Shown here piece after piece: positions 18,206-27,560 of a stretch of DNA of 64,000 nucleotides; within the stretch, counting starts at the first letter, position 1, and each line of letters begins with the position of its first letter. Below the pieces are notes generated by a model. The model had not been told where the DNA came from. It saw nothing but the letters and a program-made list of their open reading frames with translations, and searched no databases. The stretch is from Pseudomonadota bacterium (GTDB taxonomy: Bacteria; Bdellovibrionota_C; UBA2361; OMIW01). The position numbers were made by a program, and so were the translations under genes. The DNA lies in the NCBI GenBank assembly GCA_900299205.1, contig OMIW01000062.1:10001-74000 (forward strand), in the 5' to 3' direction.

Positions 18206-18469
18206 ATGGCAAATCACAAATCAGCTGAGAAGCGTCACAAACAAAGCCTCGTTCGTCGCCAACGAAATAGACTCGTGAAGGCGAAGGTCCGAACTGCAGT
18301 AAAAAAGGCCCGGGTGGCGATATCCGATAAGGCTGAAGACCTCGCACCGCAGCTTAGACTGGCTGAGACTGAACTCGCCAAGGCAGCATCGAAAGGTATC
18401 CTCCACAAGAAGACAGCGGCTCGACTTATCAGCCGTTTGGCGAAAAGGGCCTCTGAGTCCACAAGATAA
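18206..18469 (+). CDS. rpsT: 30S ribosomal protein S20
   Basis: The 87-residue, Lys/Arg-rich all-helical protein begins MANHKSAEKRHKQS, the standard S20 start, and ends KGILHKKTAARLISRLAKRA. S20 binds the 16S rRNA 5' domain and helix 44. It is monocistronic from the promoter at 18031. The weak Shine-Dalgarno and the long leader may reflect the autoregulation known for rpsT, but I cannot see a specific site. Confidence 0.97.
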   Translation: MANHKSAEKRHKQSLVRRQRNRLVKAKVRTAVKKARVAISDKAEDLAPQLRLAETELAKAASKGILHKKTAARLISRLAKRASESTR

Positions 18470-18506
18470 TCGACAATGCTTCTTGGGTCCTCAGCTATCG
18501 AATAGC

Positions 18507-18539
18507 GTGGCGTTAGCGTAACAAACACGAACACGCCAC
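18507..18539. terminator. Inverted repeat downstream of rpsT
   Basis: GTGGCGT (18507-18513) and ACGCCAC (18533-18539) form a 7-bp stem with a 19-base loop about 40 bases after the rpsT stop. No T-run follows. Confidence 0.3.
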
Positions 18540-18585
18540 TACGAGGCGCATACTAAGGTCGCGACTCGAAAGGAGGGGCGTTACA

Positions 18586-18642
18586 ATGGACCCATCGTCG
18601 CCCCTCGCACGGCCCTACACACAAGCGCCAAATGCCCTCTAG
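18586..18642 (+). CDS. Possible 18-residue small ORF downstream of rpsT
   Basis: The ATG is preceded by AAAGGAGGGG with 7 bases of spacing. The ORF reads MDPSSPLARPYTQAPNAL then TAG. The ribosome site and start sit inside a hairpin: GAGGGGCG (18573-18580) pairs with CGCCCCTC (18599-18606), with the ATG in the loop. This may be a small regulated peptide gene, or only an inverted repeat between the convergent rpsT and lptE genes. Confidence 0.25.
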   Translation: MDPSSPLARPYTQAPNAL

Positions 18643-18676
18643 GAATTTTTCCAGTTTCTGCAAAAGGGGGAATCGC

Positions 18677-19276
18677 CTAAAAACTCGGGGCCACAGCCTC
18701 TTCGAAAATTTTACGAGCAGCCGTATCAACGAGGCCTAGTAACGCTGACTGCTGTTGGGACCGAGCCACCTCCCTATCGTTAAGACTGAGAACGTCTGAT
18801 GCGGCCAAACCAGATGACGCAAACTCTGCGGAGCTGGTAACCACGGCCCCTCTAGTCGCCGCCGAACCCCGGAAAACCCTCATCTCAGGGTTGGTCCACA
18901 GCACTTGCCCACTTACCCTCCGAAGAACCCCCGAAACAACCATGGCGTTATCCACTTGCAACGCCTGATTAGTCGCTGAGCTGCTCGTCATAGCCCCACT
19001 CTGGAATTGCCTAATCCGAACCTCCAAAACTGCATCTGCCTCTGAAAGGTTGTCAACGAGAGATATAACCCCACCCCGATCAAACCTATCCCGAAGCGCC
19101 TCTGTCAAAGAACCCGAGATACGAGCGTCCGTGGTACTGTTTGATACGCTTGGAATATAAATTTTGCGCACTGAGCTGGGGAGAATAGAGGACGACCCCT
19201 GAAAGACATACCCACACCCACTAGTGAGAGCAACAACCGCGAGACAGAAAACCTTTGACCACCGCCCCCTACTCAT
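18677..19276 (-). CDS. lptE: LPS-assembly lipoprotein LptE
   Basis: LptE plugs the LptD barrel that inserts lipopolysaccharide in the outer membrane. The start at ATG 19276 overlaps the stop of the upstream gene (ATGA) and gives a compact signal peptide with lipobox LTSGCGY, typical of LptE (GCGY). IYIPSVSNST and LVDNLSEADAVLEVRI are family-like. The longer ATG at 19318 would bury the signal peptide and is rejected. It is the last gene of the long ribosomal block. Confidence 0.85.
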   Translation of the reverse strand: MSRGRWSKVFCLAVVALTSGCGYVFQGSSSILPSSVRKIYIPSVSNSTTDARISGSLTEALRDRFDRGGVISLVDNLSEADAVLEVRIRQFQSGAMTSSSATNQALQVDNAMVVSGVLRRVSGQVLWTNPEMRVFRGSAATRGAVVTSSAEFASSGLAASDVLSLNDREVARSQQQSALLGLVDTAARKIFEEAVAPSF

Positions 19277-19578
19277 CGCTCCCCCTTGACCATTTGCGAT
19301 AAATAGGCTTTCATGCAAAAACGCCTTAGACGCTCGATTTGACCGCCGATAGAAGACCCATTAGCAGCTTCTGAAACAACCTCGATCACGGCCCCATGAA
19401 CCTGAAGAAGCTCATCAAAATCAGACCCTGTGACTTGGACCCCGCCGGCTATAAAATGCTCAAGAAGTGCTGAATACTCTTCAGCACTCTTTAACATTGC
19501 GTCGACTGAACCCGTCTCTTGAAGAACTGCCTTCCCAGCAGATAAGAGTCTCGGGATATCCGACTCGGTCACAATCAT
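19273..19578 (-). CDS. Hypothetical 101-residue protein between rplQ and lptE
   Basis: The start ATG overlaps the rplQ stop and the stop overlaps the lptE ATG, both as ATGA, so translation of all three genes is likely coupled. The protein is acidic and helical without signal peptide or membrane segment. A size and helical pattern like a small chaperone (FliT/FliS style) is possible, but no motif proves it. I do not recognise the family. Confidence 0.7.
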   Translation of the reverse strand: MIVTESDIPRLLSAGKAVLQETGSVDAMLKSAEEYSALLEHFIAGGVQVTGSDFDELLQVHGAVIEVVSEAANGSSIGGQIERLRRFCMKAYLSQMVKGER

Positions 19579-19928
19579 CGCACCAGTTCGATCAACGCCA
19601 TATCAGCACAATCGCCATGGCGGACTCCCCCCTTTACAATCCTCGTATAACCCCCTGGTCGGGTACGATACTGAGGACCAACCTCGGCGAACAACTTGTG
19701 CACCACAGCCTTGTCAGTAATGTAGCCATACGCCTTACGCCTAGCGGGCAGCGTATCCTCTCTACCGAGAGAAATGAATTTCTCAACAATCGGGCGGAGA
19801 TCCTTGGCCTTTTCCACGGTTGTCTCAATGCGACCCTCCCTAATAAAGGAGGTAACCATATTCCGAAACAACGCACGACGATGAGAACTCGAACGCGAAA
19901 ATTTTCTAAAATTCTTTGAATGCCTCAC
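19575..19928 (-). CDS. rplQ: 50S ribosomal protein L17
   Basis: 117 residues beginning MRHSKNFRKFSRSSSHRRALF, the standard L17 N-terminus, and including RKAYGYITDKAVVHKLF. L17 lies at the bottom of the large subunit near the exit tunnel. It is the last ribosomal gene of the alpha operon, downstream of rpoA. Confidence 0.97.
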   Translation of the reverse strand: MRHSKNFRKFSRSSSHRRALFRNMVTSFIREGRIETTVEKAKDLRPIVEKFISLGREDTLPARRKAYGYITDKAVVHKLFAEVGPQYRTRPGGYTRIVKGGVRHGDCADMALIELVR

Positions 19929-19991
19929 AGACCATCCCTCGCTTGAAGTAAGTCAACACCAATCCTCAGCGTTGACCTTATTTTAAAACTT

Positions 19992-21008
19992 TTAATGATC
20001 GCCCGAGTCCCTCAAATTCTCGAGATCACGACGAGCGGGAAAATTCTCTAGCTTCATCCCGAGCGAGAGTCCCATTTCCGTGAGCATATCCTTGATCTCG
20101 TTGAGCGACTTTCGGCCAAAATTCTTAGTCCTGAGCATCTCTGGTTCCGACCTTTGAACCAGTTCTCCGATATACTTGATATCCGCATTCTCTAAACAAT
20201 TCGCTGACCTGACTGAAAGATCTATCTCCTCAATTCGTCTGAAAAGATTTTCGTTCAGCTTTTGTTTAGGCTCATCAAGACGAACCTCCTCCTCTGCAAG
20301 GATAAGGTCCTCCCCAACAAATACCCCAAGTTGTTCAGTTAAAATGTGCGCGGCTTGGGCCAGAGCAGAACGGGGGTCTAACGACCCGTCGGTCCACACC
20401 TCGAGGACCAACTTGTCATAGTCGGTCCGCTGCCCAACTCTCGCATTGGAAACGGTATAATTTACTCGTCTTACTGGTGAAAATATTGAATCGATGAAAA
20501 TGGTGCCCATGGCTGACCCATCTTCCTTATTCCTATCGGAGGGAACATACCCCCGACCTACCCTCACATCAAGCGATAGAGCCACCGATGCCCCTTCCCC
20601 CAAGGTAGCAATGTGAGCGTCTGGATTGACTACCACAACCCCGGGATCGCCTGAGATCATCCCTGCTGTAATGTTACATGGCCCCGTCGCCTCAATTCGC
20701 ACCGTCGACGCATCCTTGTCGTCCATCCTGAGCACGACTTCTTTGAGATTGAGAACTATCTCAGTAACATCCTCCACCACCCCTGGGACAGTTGAAAACT
20801 CATGCATCACCCCATCAAACCTCAACGAGGTTACGGCAGCCCCTTGAAGGGAGGAGAGAAGAACTCGTCGGAGGCTGTTGCCGATCGTTAACCCGAACCC
20901 CCTTTCAAGCGGTTCAGCAACGAACTTGCTGTAATACAGAGCCTTATCGTCTCCCTCAACATCGATCCTCTTGGGGGACATCATGTCCCGCAAGCTAATC
21001 CTTCTCAT
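19992..21008 (-). CDS. rpoA: RNA polymerase subunit alpha
   Basis: 338 residues with the N-terminal dimerisation domain ([20 protein letters not shown], the classic alpha signature) and the C-terminal domain that binds UP elements and activators ([20 protein letters not shown], then [15 protein letters not shown]). It sits in the standard place between rpsD and rplQ. Confidence 0.98.
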   Translation of the reverse strand: MRRISLRDMMSPKRIDVEGDDKALYYSKFVAEPLERGFGLTIGNSLRRVLLSSLQGAAVTSLRFDGVMHEFSTVPGVVEDVTEIVLNLKEVVLRMDDKDASTVRIEATGPCNITAGMISGDPGVVVVNPDAHIATLGEGASVALSLDVRVGRGYVPSDRNKEDGSAMGTIFIDSIFSPVRRVNYTVSNARVGQRTDYDKLVLEVWTDGSLDPRSALAQAAHILTEQLGVFVGEDLILAEEEVRLDEPKQKLNENLFRRIEEIDLSVRSANCLENADIKYIGELVQRSEPEMLRTKNFGRKSLNEIKDMLTEMGLSLGMKLENFPARRDLENLRDSGDH

Positions 21009-21107
21009 AACGCATTCTCCTCACCTGACTATTCGGCCGTCAATTCACCCGGCCTATTAAAGTCCCACCAGCTGAATCGGCGACGTCCTCGGCACAGCGG
21101 ACTGATG

Positions 21108-21734
21108 TTAACGTGAATACAACTCTACGACCAGCTGTTCATTTATCGATGCTGGAATCTGCTCTCGAGTAGGCAGGGATATAACGGACCCCTTGAGTGA
21201 CTCGCGGTCGAGAGAGAGCCACCCCGGACTTGGACGCGAAGCAGAAGCCTCGATGCTGGCCCTTACCGACACCGACCCTCTTTTGCTCTCGACGACCTCT
21301 AAAGTATCCCCAACCGAAACGGCATACGAGGGGATAGTCACCCGCGACCCATTGACGAGGATATGGCCATGAGAAACAAGCTGGCGAGACTGAGCACGGG
21401 AAATACCGAAACCTAGGCGAAAAACACAGTTATCTAAGCGTCGTTCTAGCGCGACCAGCATTTCAGTGCCTGTAACTCCACGCCGTTGAGCCGCTTCGGT
21501 GTAGCACCTTCGGAACGCCTGTTCAGTAAGCCCATACATCCGCTTAGCCTTCTGCTTTGCTCTCAGCTGAACCTTGAAGCCAGAAAACGCTTGACGCCCC
21601 CGACCGTGCTGACCCGGCCCCCCCTGCCTACGCTCCATCGCACACTTACTTGTGTAACACCTCTCCCCTTTGAGAAAGAGTTTCTCCCCTTCCCTTCTAC
21701 AAAGCCTGCATACCGCACCGCAATAACGAGCCAT
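21108..21734 (-). CDS. rpsD: 30S ribosomal protein S4
   Basis: 208 residues. The N-terminal CRLCRREG ... RCYTSKC part keeps four cysteines, so this is the zinc-binding (C+) form of S4. The S4 RNA-binding domain (ERRLDNCVFRLGFGISRAQSRQLVSHGHILVNG) follows; the run is family-standard. S4 starts 30S assembly and regulates the alpha operon in E. coli. Confidence 0.97.
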   Translation of the reverse strand: MARYCGAVCRLCRREGEKLFLKGERCYTSKCAMERRQGGPGQHGRGRQAFSGFKVQLRAKQKAKRMYGLTEQAFRRCYTEAAQRRGVTGTEMLVALERRLDNCVFRLGFGISRAQSRQLVSHGHILVNGSRVTIPSYAVSVGDTLEVVESKRGSVSVRASIEASASRPSPGWLSLDRESLKGSVISLPTREQIPASINEQLVVELYSR

Positions 21735-21790
21735 AATTTCCTCGAATATTTTCGAAAATTAACAGAACCTAGCCGAGTTACTCAACCACT

Positions 21791-22201
21791 CTACACGCGA
21801 CGACTCTTGCGAGGCCTACATCCATTATGTGGGACGGGAGTCACATCACGTATCGAAGTAATATTTAGCCCCGAAGAATGCAAGGCCCTAAGCGCAGACT
21901 CCCGACCCGACCCCGGACCCTTGACGAATACGCTAACCGACTTCATCCCGCATTCCCTAGCCTTCCGAGCTGCATTTTCCCCTGCCACCTGGGCAGCAAA
22001 TGGCGTCGACTTCCTAGAGCCCTTGAAGCCACCGCATCCGGCACTCGACCAGCTAACGACGTTACCGCGGGGATCAGAGATCGTGACGATCGTGTTGTTG
22101 AACGTCGCATAGACCTTTGCAACCCCAACAGGAATATTTTTCTTAACTTTCTTTTTCCTGAGAGATGAATTCTTTACTTCAGCCAAGGTGCCTCCTCGCA
22201 T
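21791..22201 (-). CDS. rpsK: 30S ribosomal protein S11
   Basis: S11 of the 30S platform: [17 protein letters not shown] and [23 protein letters not shown] are diagnostic. The ATG at 22201 gives 136 residues. A TTG at 22186, with AGGAGG just upstream and a product starting LAEVKNSS, would be closer to the usual N-terminus, so the start is ambiguous by 5 codons. Confidence 0.95.
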   Translation of the reverse strand: MRGGTLAEVKNSSLRKKKVKKNIPVGVAKVYATFNNTIVTISDPRGNVVSWSSAGCGGFKGSRKSTPFAAQVAGENAARKARECGMKSVSVFVKGPGSGRESALRALHSSGLNITSIRDVTPVPHNGCRPRKSRRV

Positions 22202-22249
22202 CTTTTCTAAAAAATCGACCAGACGGCCGCATTGATCCTGTTGGGATAG

Positions 22250-22633
22250 CTACTTCTTACCGGGAGCCTTCTTGCCAGCAATCGCAGCCTTACGGGGCCC
22301 CTTCCGAGTCCGAGCATTCGTGCGTGTCCTTTGCCCTCGAACAGGGAGATTCCTCCTGTGGCGCATCCCCCTATACGCACCAAGGTCCATCAGACGCTTA
22401 ATGCTCATTTGAACCTCTCGCCGGAGGTCCCCTTCAACCTTCTCACGAGTCTCGATTATCGACCTTATACGAGCTAGCTCGTCCTCTGTCAGGCGATCGG
22501 TCCGGGTGTCTTCCGGTACGTTGGACTCCTGGAGAATCTTCTTGGATTTCGTCAAGCCAATCCCGTAAATATATGTAAGCCCCCGAACGACCCTCTTATT
22601 TTTTGGTAGGTCAACTCCTGCAATCCGCGGCAT
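22250..22633 (-). CDS. rpsM: 30S ribosomal protein S13
   Basis: 127 residues beginning [26 protein letters not shown], then the helix-two-turn-helix core and the C-terminal [18 protein letters not shown] extension that touches P-site tRNA. It lies between rpmJ and rpsK, as in most bacteria. Confidence 0.97.
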   Translation of the reverse strand: MPRIAGVDLPKNKRVVRGLTYIYGIGLTKSKKILQESNVPEDTRTDRLTEDELARIRSIIETREKVEGDLRREVQMSIKRLMDLGAYRGMRHRRNLPVRGQRTRTNARTRKGPRKAAIAGKKAPGKK

Positions 22634-22701
22634 AACTTTCTCCTGTCCCTGTTCTTTTGCTGCTCTTTATCTCTAACCATCCTATAGGGACGGTTTAGCC
22701 A

Positions 22702-22818
22702 TCACCCTTGACGCTGCTTGTGCTTTGGGCTGCGGCTGCAAATCACATAGACAACCCCTCGCCTGCGTATTACCTTACAGTAGCCGCAAATCGGCTTGAC
22801 TGACGCTCTCACCTTCAT
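22702..22818 (-). CDS. rpmJ: 50S ribosomal protein L36
   Basis: A 38-residue ORF beginning [11 protein letters not shown] with the zinc ligands C-x2-C (CGYC), a later Cys and a His ([12 protein letters not shown]), so the zinc-binding form. GGGGG lies four bases before the ATG. It sits in the usual place just upstream of rpsM. A 211-base gap separates it from adk; in many genomes this space holds infA, but no intact infA is visible. Confidence 0.95.
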   Translation of the reverse strand: MKVRASVKPICGYCKVIRRRGVVYVICSRSPKHKQRQG

Positions 22819-23029
22819 TCGACCCCCTACCCTTAAATTGGACTCCGACTCTTGCACCCTTACCGGATTTTCATCCCGACATCGCCTAGCTCACCAATCT
22901 ATCCCGGAATGCCGCCCCAAGCCATTGGGCCCATGAGGCTTCCATATAGCTGGGGCGAAACTGTATCGTATTTCTATTGGGGATTCAAGAACGATAACCC
23001 GTAAATTTAAAACTACTAAAAATATCTCC

Positions 23030-23644
23030 TTAGGGTTTCGCGAGACATTGATGGTCCTGAGCACCCACCGCGAGCTTGACTCGACCAAAAACTTCCTCCC
23101 GGGAACCGGCCCCCTCTAAAGAAACAAGGACTCCCAAACGTTCATAGTGATCGATGACCGGTTGAGTCTCACGTTCGAATACAGCCATTCTCGCCACCAC
23201 GACTTCATCCCTATCATCGAGTCTCAGCTGCCCGACATTGCTAGCCTCTCGATACTGAATTCTCTCCGAAGCCACTTGATGCGGGAGCCTTAGCTCGATT
23301 ACCACCAATTGTCGAATTCCAAATTTCAATATCACCTCTTGGAATGCCACAGCTTGGGGAAGAGTTCGCGGAAAACCATCGAAGATAATCCCTGGGATTC
23401 GGCCTACTAACTGATGCATCCTCTCAGAGATTAGAGACAATATAAGAGCATCTGGCACTAGACTACCAGCTTCTACAAACCCCTGAGCCTTCAGACCTAA
23501 TTCAGTATGTTCGCGAATAGCACTTCTAAGAATTTCGCCTGTTGAGATGTGAGCGTATCCGAGTTGCTCTCGTAGCAATTCCCCCTGAGTCCCTTTGCCC
23601 GACCCCGGCCGTCCTAGTAAAATGACTACAGTTGTCTCAGACAT
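23030..23644 (-). CDS. adk: Adenylate kinase
   Basis: Adk interconverts ATP+AMP and 2 ADP. The P-loop GRPGSGKGTQ, the AMP-site phrase GYAHISTGEILR and FDGFPRTLPQA are clear. The LID region (QLRLDDRDE) is short and lacks the zinc cysteines of long-LID enzymes. ATG 23644 (MSETTVVILL) is preferred over 23656. As in many bacteria it follows secY; the usual map gene after it is missing. Confidence 0.95.
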   Translation of the reverse strand: MSETTVVILLGRPGSGKGTQGELLREQLGYAHISTGEILRSAIREHTELGLKAQGFVEAGSLVPDALILSLISERMHQLVGRIPGIIFDGFPRTLPQAVAFQEVILKFGIRQLVVIELRLPHQVASERIQYREASNVGQLRLDDRDEVVVARMAVFERETQPVIDHYERLGVLVSLEGAGSREEVFGRVKLAVGAQDHQCLAKP

Positions 23645-23669
23645 ATGGATCCCCAAAGTAGTAATGGAC

Positions 23670-25001
23670 TCACCCCCGGCGGAGCAAACGCTTGCGCCCG
23701 CTGACCATGGGAGCCCGGATTTTAGAGCTTTTCGACATGAGGTCCTCGTAATTCCTGGCTACCAAAAGAGAATTAATTTGGGCAGCTGTATCGAGCGTAA
23801 CACCCACCACGATTAGAATCGCAGTACCCCCAAAAACGTAGGCGAAATCGCGGACTCCGAACCAGACATAAACCAGCTGAGGGATGATGCAAATCGCCGC
23901 ACAGTAAAAAGCCCCCCAAAGAGTGAGCCTAGACAAAATCCCATAAAGATGATCCGCGGTTTCTCTTCCTGGACGGACACCAGGAATAAAGCCCCCATTC
24001 TTCTTCAAATTCTCAGCCACTTCATCTGGATTGAAAATTATCGAGGTATAAAAGAAACTGAACATGATAATGAGTCCCCCAAACAAAACCTCGTAAAACC
24101 AGGCTCCAGGCGCAAGGGAGGAGGCCGCGTCAGCAAGGAATTGGTTCCCCGAGAAGCCAAGCGCTGTTGACAAAAAAACAATCAGCGCTGAGGCAAAGAT
24201 CGGCGGAATAACACTCGCCATATTTATTTTCAACGGCATGAACTGCATGACCGGCTGGGTAACCCGATTGTTCACCGTTCGACGTGGGTACTGTACCGGG
24301 ACTTTCCTTTGGCACCGCTCCACAAAGACAATACATGCTACCGACAGAACAGAAAAAAGCAGAGTCAGAAGTACCGAAGAGGGCGGCACTGCACCGATCT
24401 GAGCCAATCCCACGGTTCCTATGAGAACGTCGGGCATGCGGGCCACTATCCCGGCGAATATGATAATACTCGTCCCATTACCTATTCCCCTCTCTGATAT
24501 CTGCTCCCCGAGCCACATAACGAATGCCGTCCCGGCAGACAGCGTTATGGCCGTGGTGACCCGAAATAAGGCACCCGATGTAATCACCAGGTCCTGGCGC
24601 TCTAACCCGACCGCGATGAAATAGCCCTGGATGAGCGCGAGAAAGATAGTACCTATCCGAGTGTACCGGGCCAGAACTCGCCTGCCCGATGCCCCTTCTT
24701 TCCTTAGTGCCTCGAGGGCAGGTATCAGAGGGGAAAGCACCTGTACTATAATCGAAACTGAAATATACGGCGAAATTCCTAGAGTGAAAATTGAAAAATT
24801 CTCAAGGGCGCCACCAGAAAACATATTAACAAGGCCGAAGAGGGCCCCCCCGGCGCCCTCAAACTGCCTTCGAAGCCTATCGACATCTATCCCAGGAGTT
24901 GATACGAATACCCCCAATCGGTATACGGCCAACATAGCAAGCGTAAACAACAGCCTTCGTCTGAGGTCAGGTACTTTTAAAAACGCAGCGAAAAAATTCA
25001 T
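23670..25001 (-). CDS. secY: Preprotein translocase channel SecY
   Basis: SecY is the ten-helix core of the SecYEG protein export channel. The 443-residue protein starts with the usual short cytoplasmic tail (FLKVPDLRRRLLFTLA) and includes the plug/TM2 region ISVSIIVQVL, the conserved GIGNGTSIIIFAGIVARMP and the C-terminal loop VAENLKKNGGFIPGVRPG. It is followed by adk and preceded by rplO, the standard spc operon order. Confidence 0.97.
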   Translation of the reverse strand: MNFFAAFLKVPDLRRRLLFTLAMLAVYRLGVFVSTPGIDVDRLRRQFEGAGGALFGLVNMFSGGALENFSIFTLGISPYISVSIIVQVLSPLIPALEALRKEGASGRRVLARYTRIGTIFLALIQGYFIAVGLERQDLVITSGALFRVTTAITLSAGTAFVMWLGEQISERGIGNGTSIIIFAGIVARMPDVLIGTVGLAQIGAVPPSSVLLTLLFSVLSVACIVFVERCQRKVPVQYPRRTVNNRVTQPVMQFMPLKINMASVIPPIFASALIVFLSTALGFSGNQFLADAASSLAPGAWFYEVLFGGLIIMFSFFYTSIIFNPDEVAENLKKNGGFIPGVRPGRETADHLYGILSRLTLWGAFYCAAICIIPQLVYVWFGVRDFAYVFGGTAILIVVGVTLDTAAQINSLLVARNYEDLMSKSSKIRAPMVSGRKRLLRRG

Positions 25002-25146
25002 TTCATAGCCATGAGATCAGCACCGTTGCTCAGCCTATCTCGCCCTTAAACTTTACCTTATCGAGGAGCCGACCACAGAGCCTCAATTTGGGCGATGACT
25101 ACGCCAAGCACGCTGGTTCTAAAAGGGAACTGCTGCAGTCCACGAC

Positions 25147-25614
25147 TTAGGAAATTATCTGAACGTCTCCGCCCAACGCGCGAACTGCCTTGACCGCAGC
25201 ATCCGAAGCTGCCTGAACCCGAACGATAACTCGTTTCGTAACTTCCCCATCATTGAGGAGTTTAAATCCCCCTTTTTCATCCGAACTGGCAGCGAACCCT
25301 AGTGCTCGGAAATTGTCAGCGTCTACTATGGACCCATCATCAAAAAAATTTAGTGCTTCAACGGGAACTAAAGTAAAGAGATTCTTTCCTTTGATACGAA
25401 GAAGCGACTTGAATCCGAACTTACGAACCCGTCGGTAGAGGGGCATTTGTCCCCCTTCAAACCCCGGGCGAATAGTTCCCCCTGACCGTGCTGTCTGCCC
25501 TTTACCCCCGCGGCCACAGGTTTTACCAATCCCGGATGATTCTCCACGACCGACTCTCTTCTTGCGCTTCCGTGCTGCTGGATCGCCTTTCAGTGTGGAA
25601 AGCTGTATTTCCAT
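25147..25614 (-). CDS. rplO: 50S ribosomal protein L15
   Basis: 155 residues with the glycine/arginine-rich N-terminal tail ([20 protein letters not shown]) and the globular part ([14 protein letters not shown]). It is the usual neighbour between rpmD and secY; a 145-base gap before secY is larger than the other gaps of this operon. Confidence 0.96.
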   Translation of the reverse strand: MEIQLSTLKGDPAARKRKKRVGRGESSGIGKTCGRGGKGQTARSGGTIRPGFEGGQMPLYRRVRKFGFKSLLRIKGKNLFTLVPVEALNFFDDGSIVDADNFRALGFAASSDEKGGFKLLNDGEVTKRVIVRVQAASDAAVKAVRALGGDVQIIS

Positions 25615-25675
25615 GATATTTCCCTTTCGTTTTACTCCGAGGCCAAATCCCCTTCTGTTGTGGACAGGATCAGCG

Positions 25676-25882
25676 CTACTCGACTCTCACAAGCTGCTCC
25701 ACACGACGTACCATTCCGGAAGTCGCTGGATTCACGGGAATGGATGCCCTATCGCCAATCCGACGGAGCCCTAATGCGTGCATAGTACGTACGACTGCCT
25801 TCGTCCGACCGGCAACGCTCCGTACTTGGCGGACAACGATTTTTACCTTAGATTTTTCCCTATTTATCTCTGCGCCCGACAT
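25676..25882 (-). CDS. rpmD: 50S ribosomal protein L30
   Basis: 68 residues; [32 protein letters not shown] matches L30 (IGxxxxVRxTLxxLGLxRI) and the C-terminus reads [13 protein letters not shown]. It lies between rpsE and rplO as expected. Confidence 0.95.
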   Translation of the reverse strand: MSGAEINREKSKVKIVVRQVRSVAGRTKAVVRTMHALGLRRIGDRASIPVNPATSGMVRRVEQLVRVE

Positions 25883-25980
25883 CTCAACTCCGAAATTTAA
25901 AAAGCCCTTCGACTATTCTCCCTCAAACAGGAACTTGAGAAGGGCGTCATCGCCACTTGGACAACCCTCGCCCACCCGTG

Positions 25981-26514
25981 TTAATAAGGGACATAACCGA
26001 GTGCCTCTATTGAACCCCCTCGCTCTGACACTACCTCATTGGGGTCCCTTAGCTGGCTTACCCCCTCGAGCGTTGCCCAAACAACATTGTGTGGGGTATT
26101 AGACCCAATACACTTTGTCCTGACATCCTTCACACCGGAAGCCTCTAAGACTGCCCGCACAGCCCCTCCGGCTATCACTCCTGTTCCTGGGGCAGCTGGC
26201 TTCATAACAACCCGCGTGGGGCCGAAACGGCCTAGGACTTCGTGCGTAAGGGTAGAGCCCTTCATCGGTACCCGAACAAGTCTCTTCCGAGCTTGCTCTC
26301 CCGCCTTCCTGATAGCCTCGGGCACCTCGGCAGCTTTGCCTAATCCGACGCCCACATGGCCCTGACCATCTCCAGTAACTACAAGAGCACTAAAGCTGAA
26401 CCGGCGCCCCCCTTTCACTACCTTCGCCACCCGCCTTATCGAGACCGTCTTGTCAGACAACTCCCCACACTGGGATTGTGATACTCGCTCATTCTGTAAC
26501 TTGCTCGCACGCAT
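25981..26514 (-). CDS. rpsE: 30S ribosomal protein S5
   Basis: 177 residues with the double-stranded RNA-binding-like half ([23 protein letters not shown]-type) and the second half with [21 protein letters not shown] and [13 protein letters not shown]5 is needed for translational accuracy. The residues VKGGRR at the spectinomycin loop look wild type. Confidence 0.96.
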   Translation of the reverse strand: MRASKLQNERVSQSQCGELSDKTVSIRRVAKVVKGGRRFSFSALVVTGDGQGHVGVGLGKAAEVPEAIRKAGEQARKRLVRVPMKGSTLTHEVLGRFGPTRVVMKPAAPGTGVIAGGAVRAVLEASGVKDVRTKCIGSNTPHNVVWATLEGVSQLRDPNEVVSERGGSIEALGYVPY

Positions 26515-26525
26515 GCTTTTTTCCT

Positions 26526-26960
26526 TTAGAAAACGAGTCCACCTTCTCGGGCACCCTCTGCAAGAGCGCGTACCCTACCCCAATAGGCAAATCCATTGCG
26601 GTCAAACACGACCCTACCGTAGCCTGCTCGGAGCGAACGCTCCGCTAGCACGATCCCCACAACCCGAGCAGCCGCAACGCTTTTTTTGCTAGTAGCGGTG
26701 GCACCCTCGACAGCTTCTACCGATTCTCTACTTTTTTCAATCCCAAGCTGCTTTATCCGAGTCTGAACTTCTTCATCCAGCGTCGATGCCGACACGACCG
26801 TACTTCGTGCGTCGTCGAGTATAAGCTGGGCGTACATATGCTTACTACTCCTGAAGACACTGATACGGGGCCTCTCTGAATGACCGGATACCTTTGCTCT
26901 GATCCTAAGTTTACTCCTCTTACGTGGATTCATCTGGGAGCTACGCGACTTTCTTGCCAT
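26526..26960 (-). CDS. rplR: 50S ribosomal protein L18
   Basis: 144 residues; [20 protein letters not shown]-like text and the C-terminal [25 protein letters not shown] are diagnostic. L18 links 5S rRNA to the 23S rRNA. The N-terminal charged tail (about 20 residues) is longer than usual, and a later start is possible. Confidence 0.95.
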   Translation of the reverse strand: MARKSRSSQMNPRKRSKLRIRAKVSGHSERPRISVFRSSKHMYAQLILDDARSTVVSASTLDEEVQTRIKQLGIEKSRESVEAVEGATATSKKSVAAARVVGIVLAERSLRAGYGRVVFDRNGFAYWGRVRALAEGAREGGLVF

Positions 26961-27014
26961 CTCTTACCTACACGTTGTCAAAAGTCCTTATGCACTGAAA
27001 ACTCTGCTGACCCT

Positions 27015-27551
27015 TTACTTCTTGCCGGTCTTACCCGCCTTGCGCCTAATTACCTCATCCGAATACCGTATACCTTTGCCGAGATACGGCTCCGGCGGCT
27101 GAACATTCCTGATGGTAGCAGCAAAGCGCCCCACGAGTTCCCTGTCACAGGATTGCAATTCGATGCTTGTCTTACCCACTGAGCACCCAACTCCGGACGG
27201 AATCTGCAATCTGACTTCATGGGAAAAACCACAGGAAAGAATAAGCTCTTCCCCAACAAGTTTCGCTCCGAACCCAACACCTGTCATTTCCAAGTTCTTC
27301 TTCCAACCCGAGGACGCCCCAACTACCATCGCCTGTATTAGTGCTCGAGTTGTTCCAAAGTCGGCTGCTGCCTGCTTGTCGGATACCACCTTCGACACAA
27401 CAACACTTTTACCGTCAACAACCACAGAGACGCCAGGAGCAAGACGCTTAGCCAGAGTTCCTTTGGGACCCTTTACTTGTACCTCATTGCCATCAATGGC
27501 TACAGTTACCCCACCGGGAATTTCCACCGGCAGCTTTCCAATCCTCGACAT
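27015..27551 (-). CDS. rplF: 50S ribosomal protein L6
   Basis: 178 residues beginning MSRIGKLPVEIPGGVTV, with the conserved C-terminal PEPYLGKGIRYSDEVIRRKAGKTGKK. L6 supports the factor-binding side of the large subunit near the sarcin-ricin loop. Confidence 0.97.
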   Translation of the reverse strand: MSRIGKLPVEIPGGVTVAIDGNEVQVKGPKGTLAKRLAPGVSVVVDGKSVVVSKVVSDKQAAADFGTTRALIQAMVVGASSGWKKNLEMTGVGFGAKLVGEELILSCGFSHEVRLQIPSGVGCSVGKTSIELQSCDRELVGRFAATIRNVQPPEPYLGKGIRYSDEVIRRKAGKTGKK

Positions 27552-27560
27552 GACAACTCC

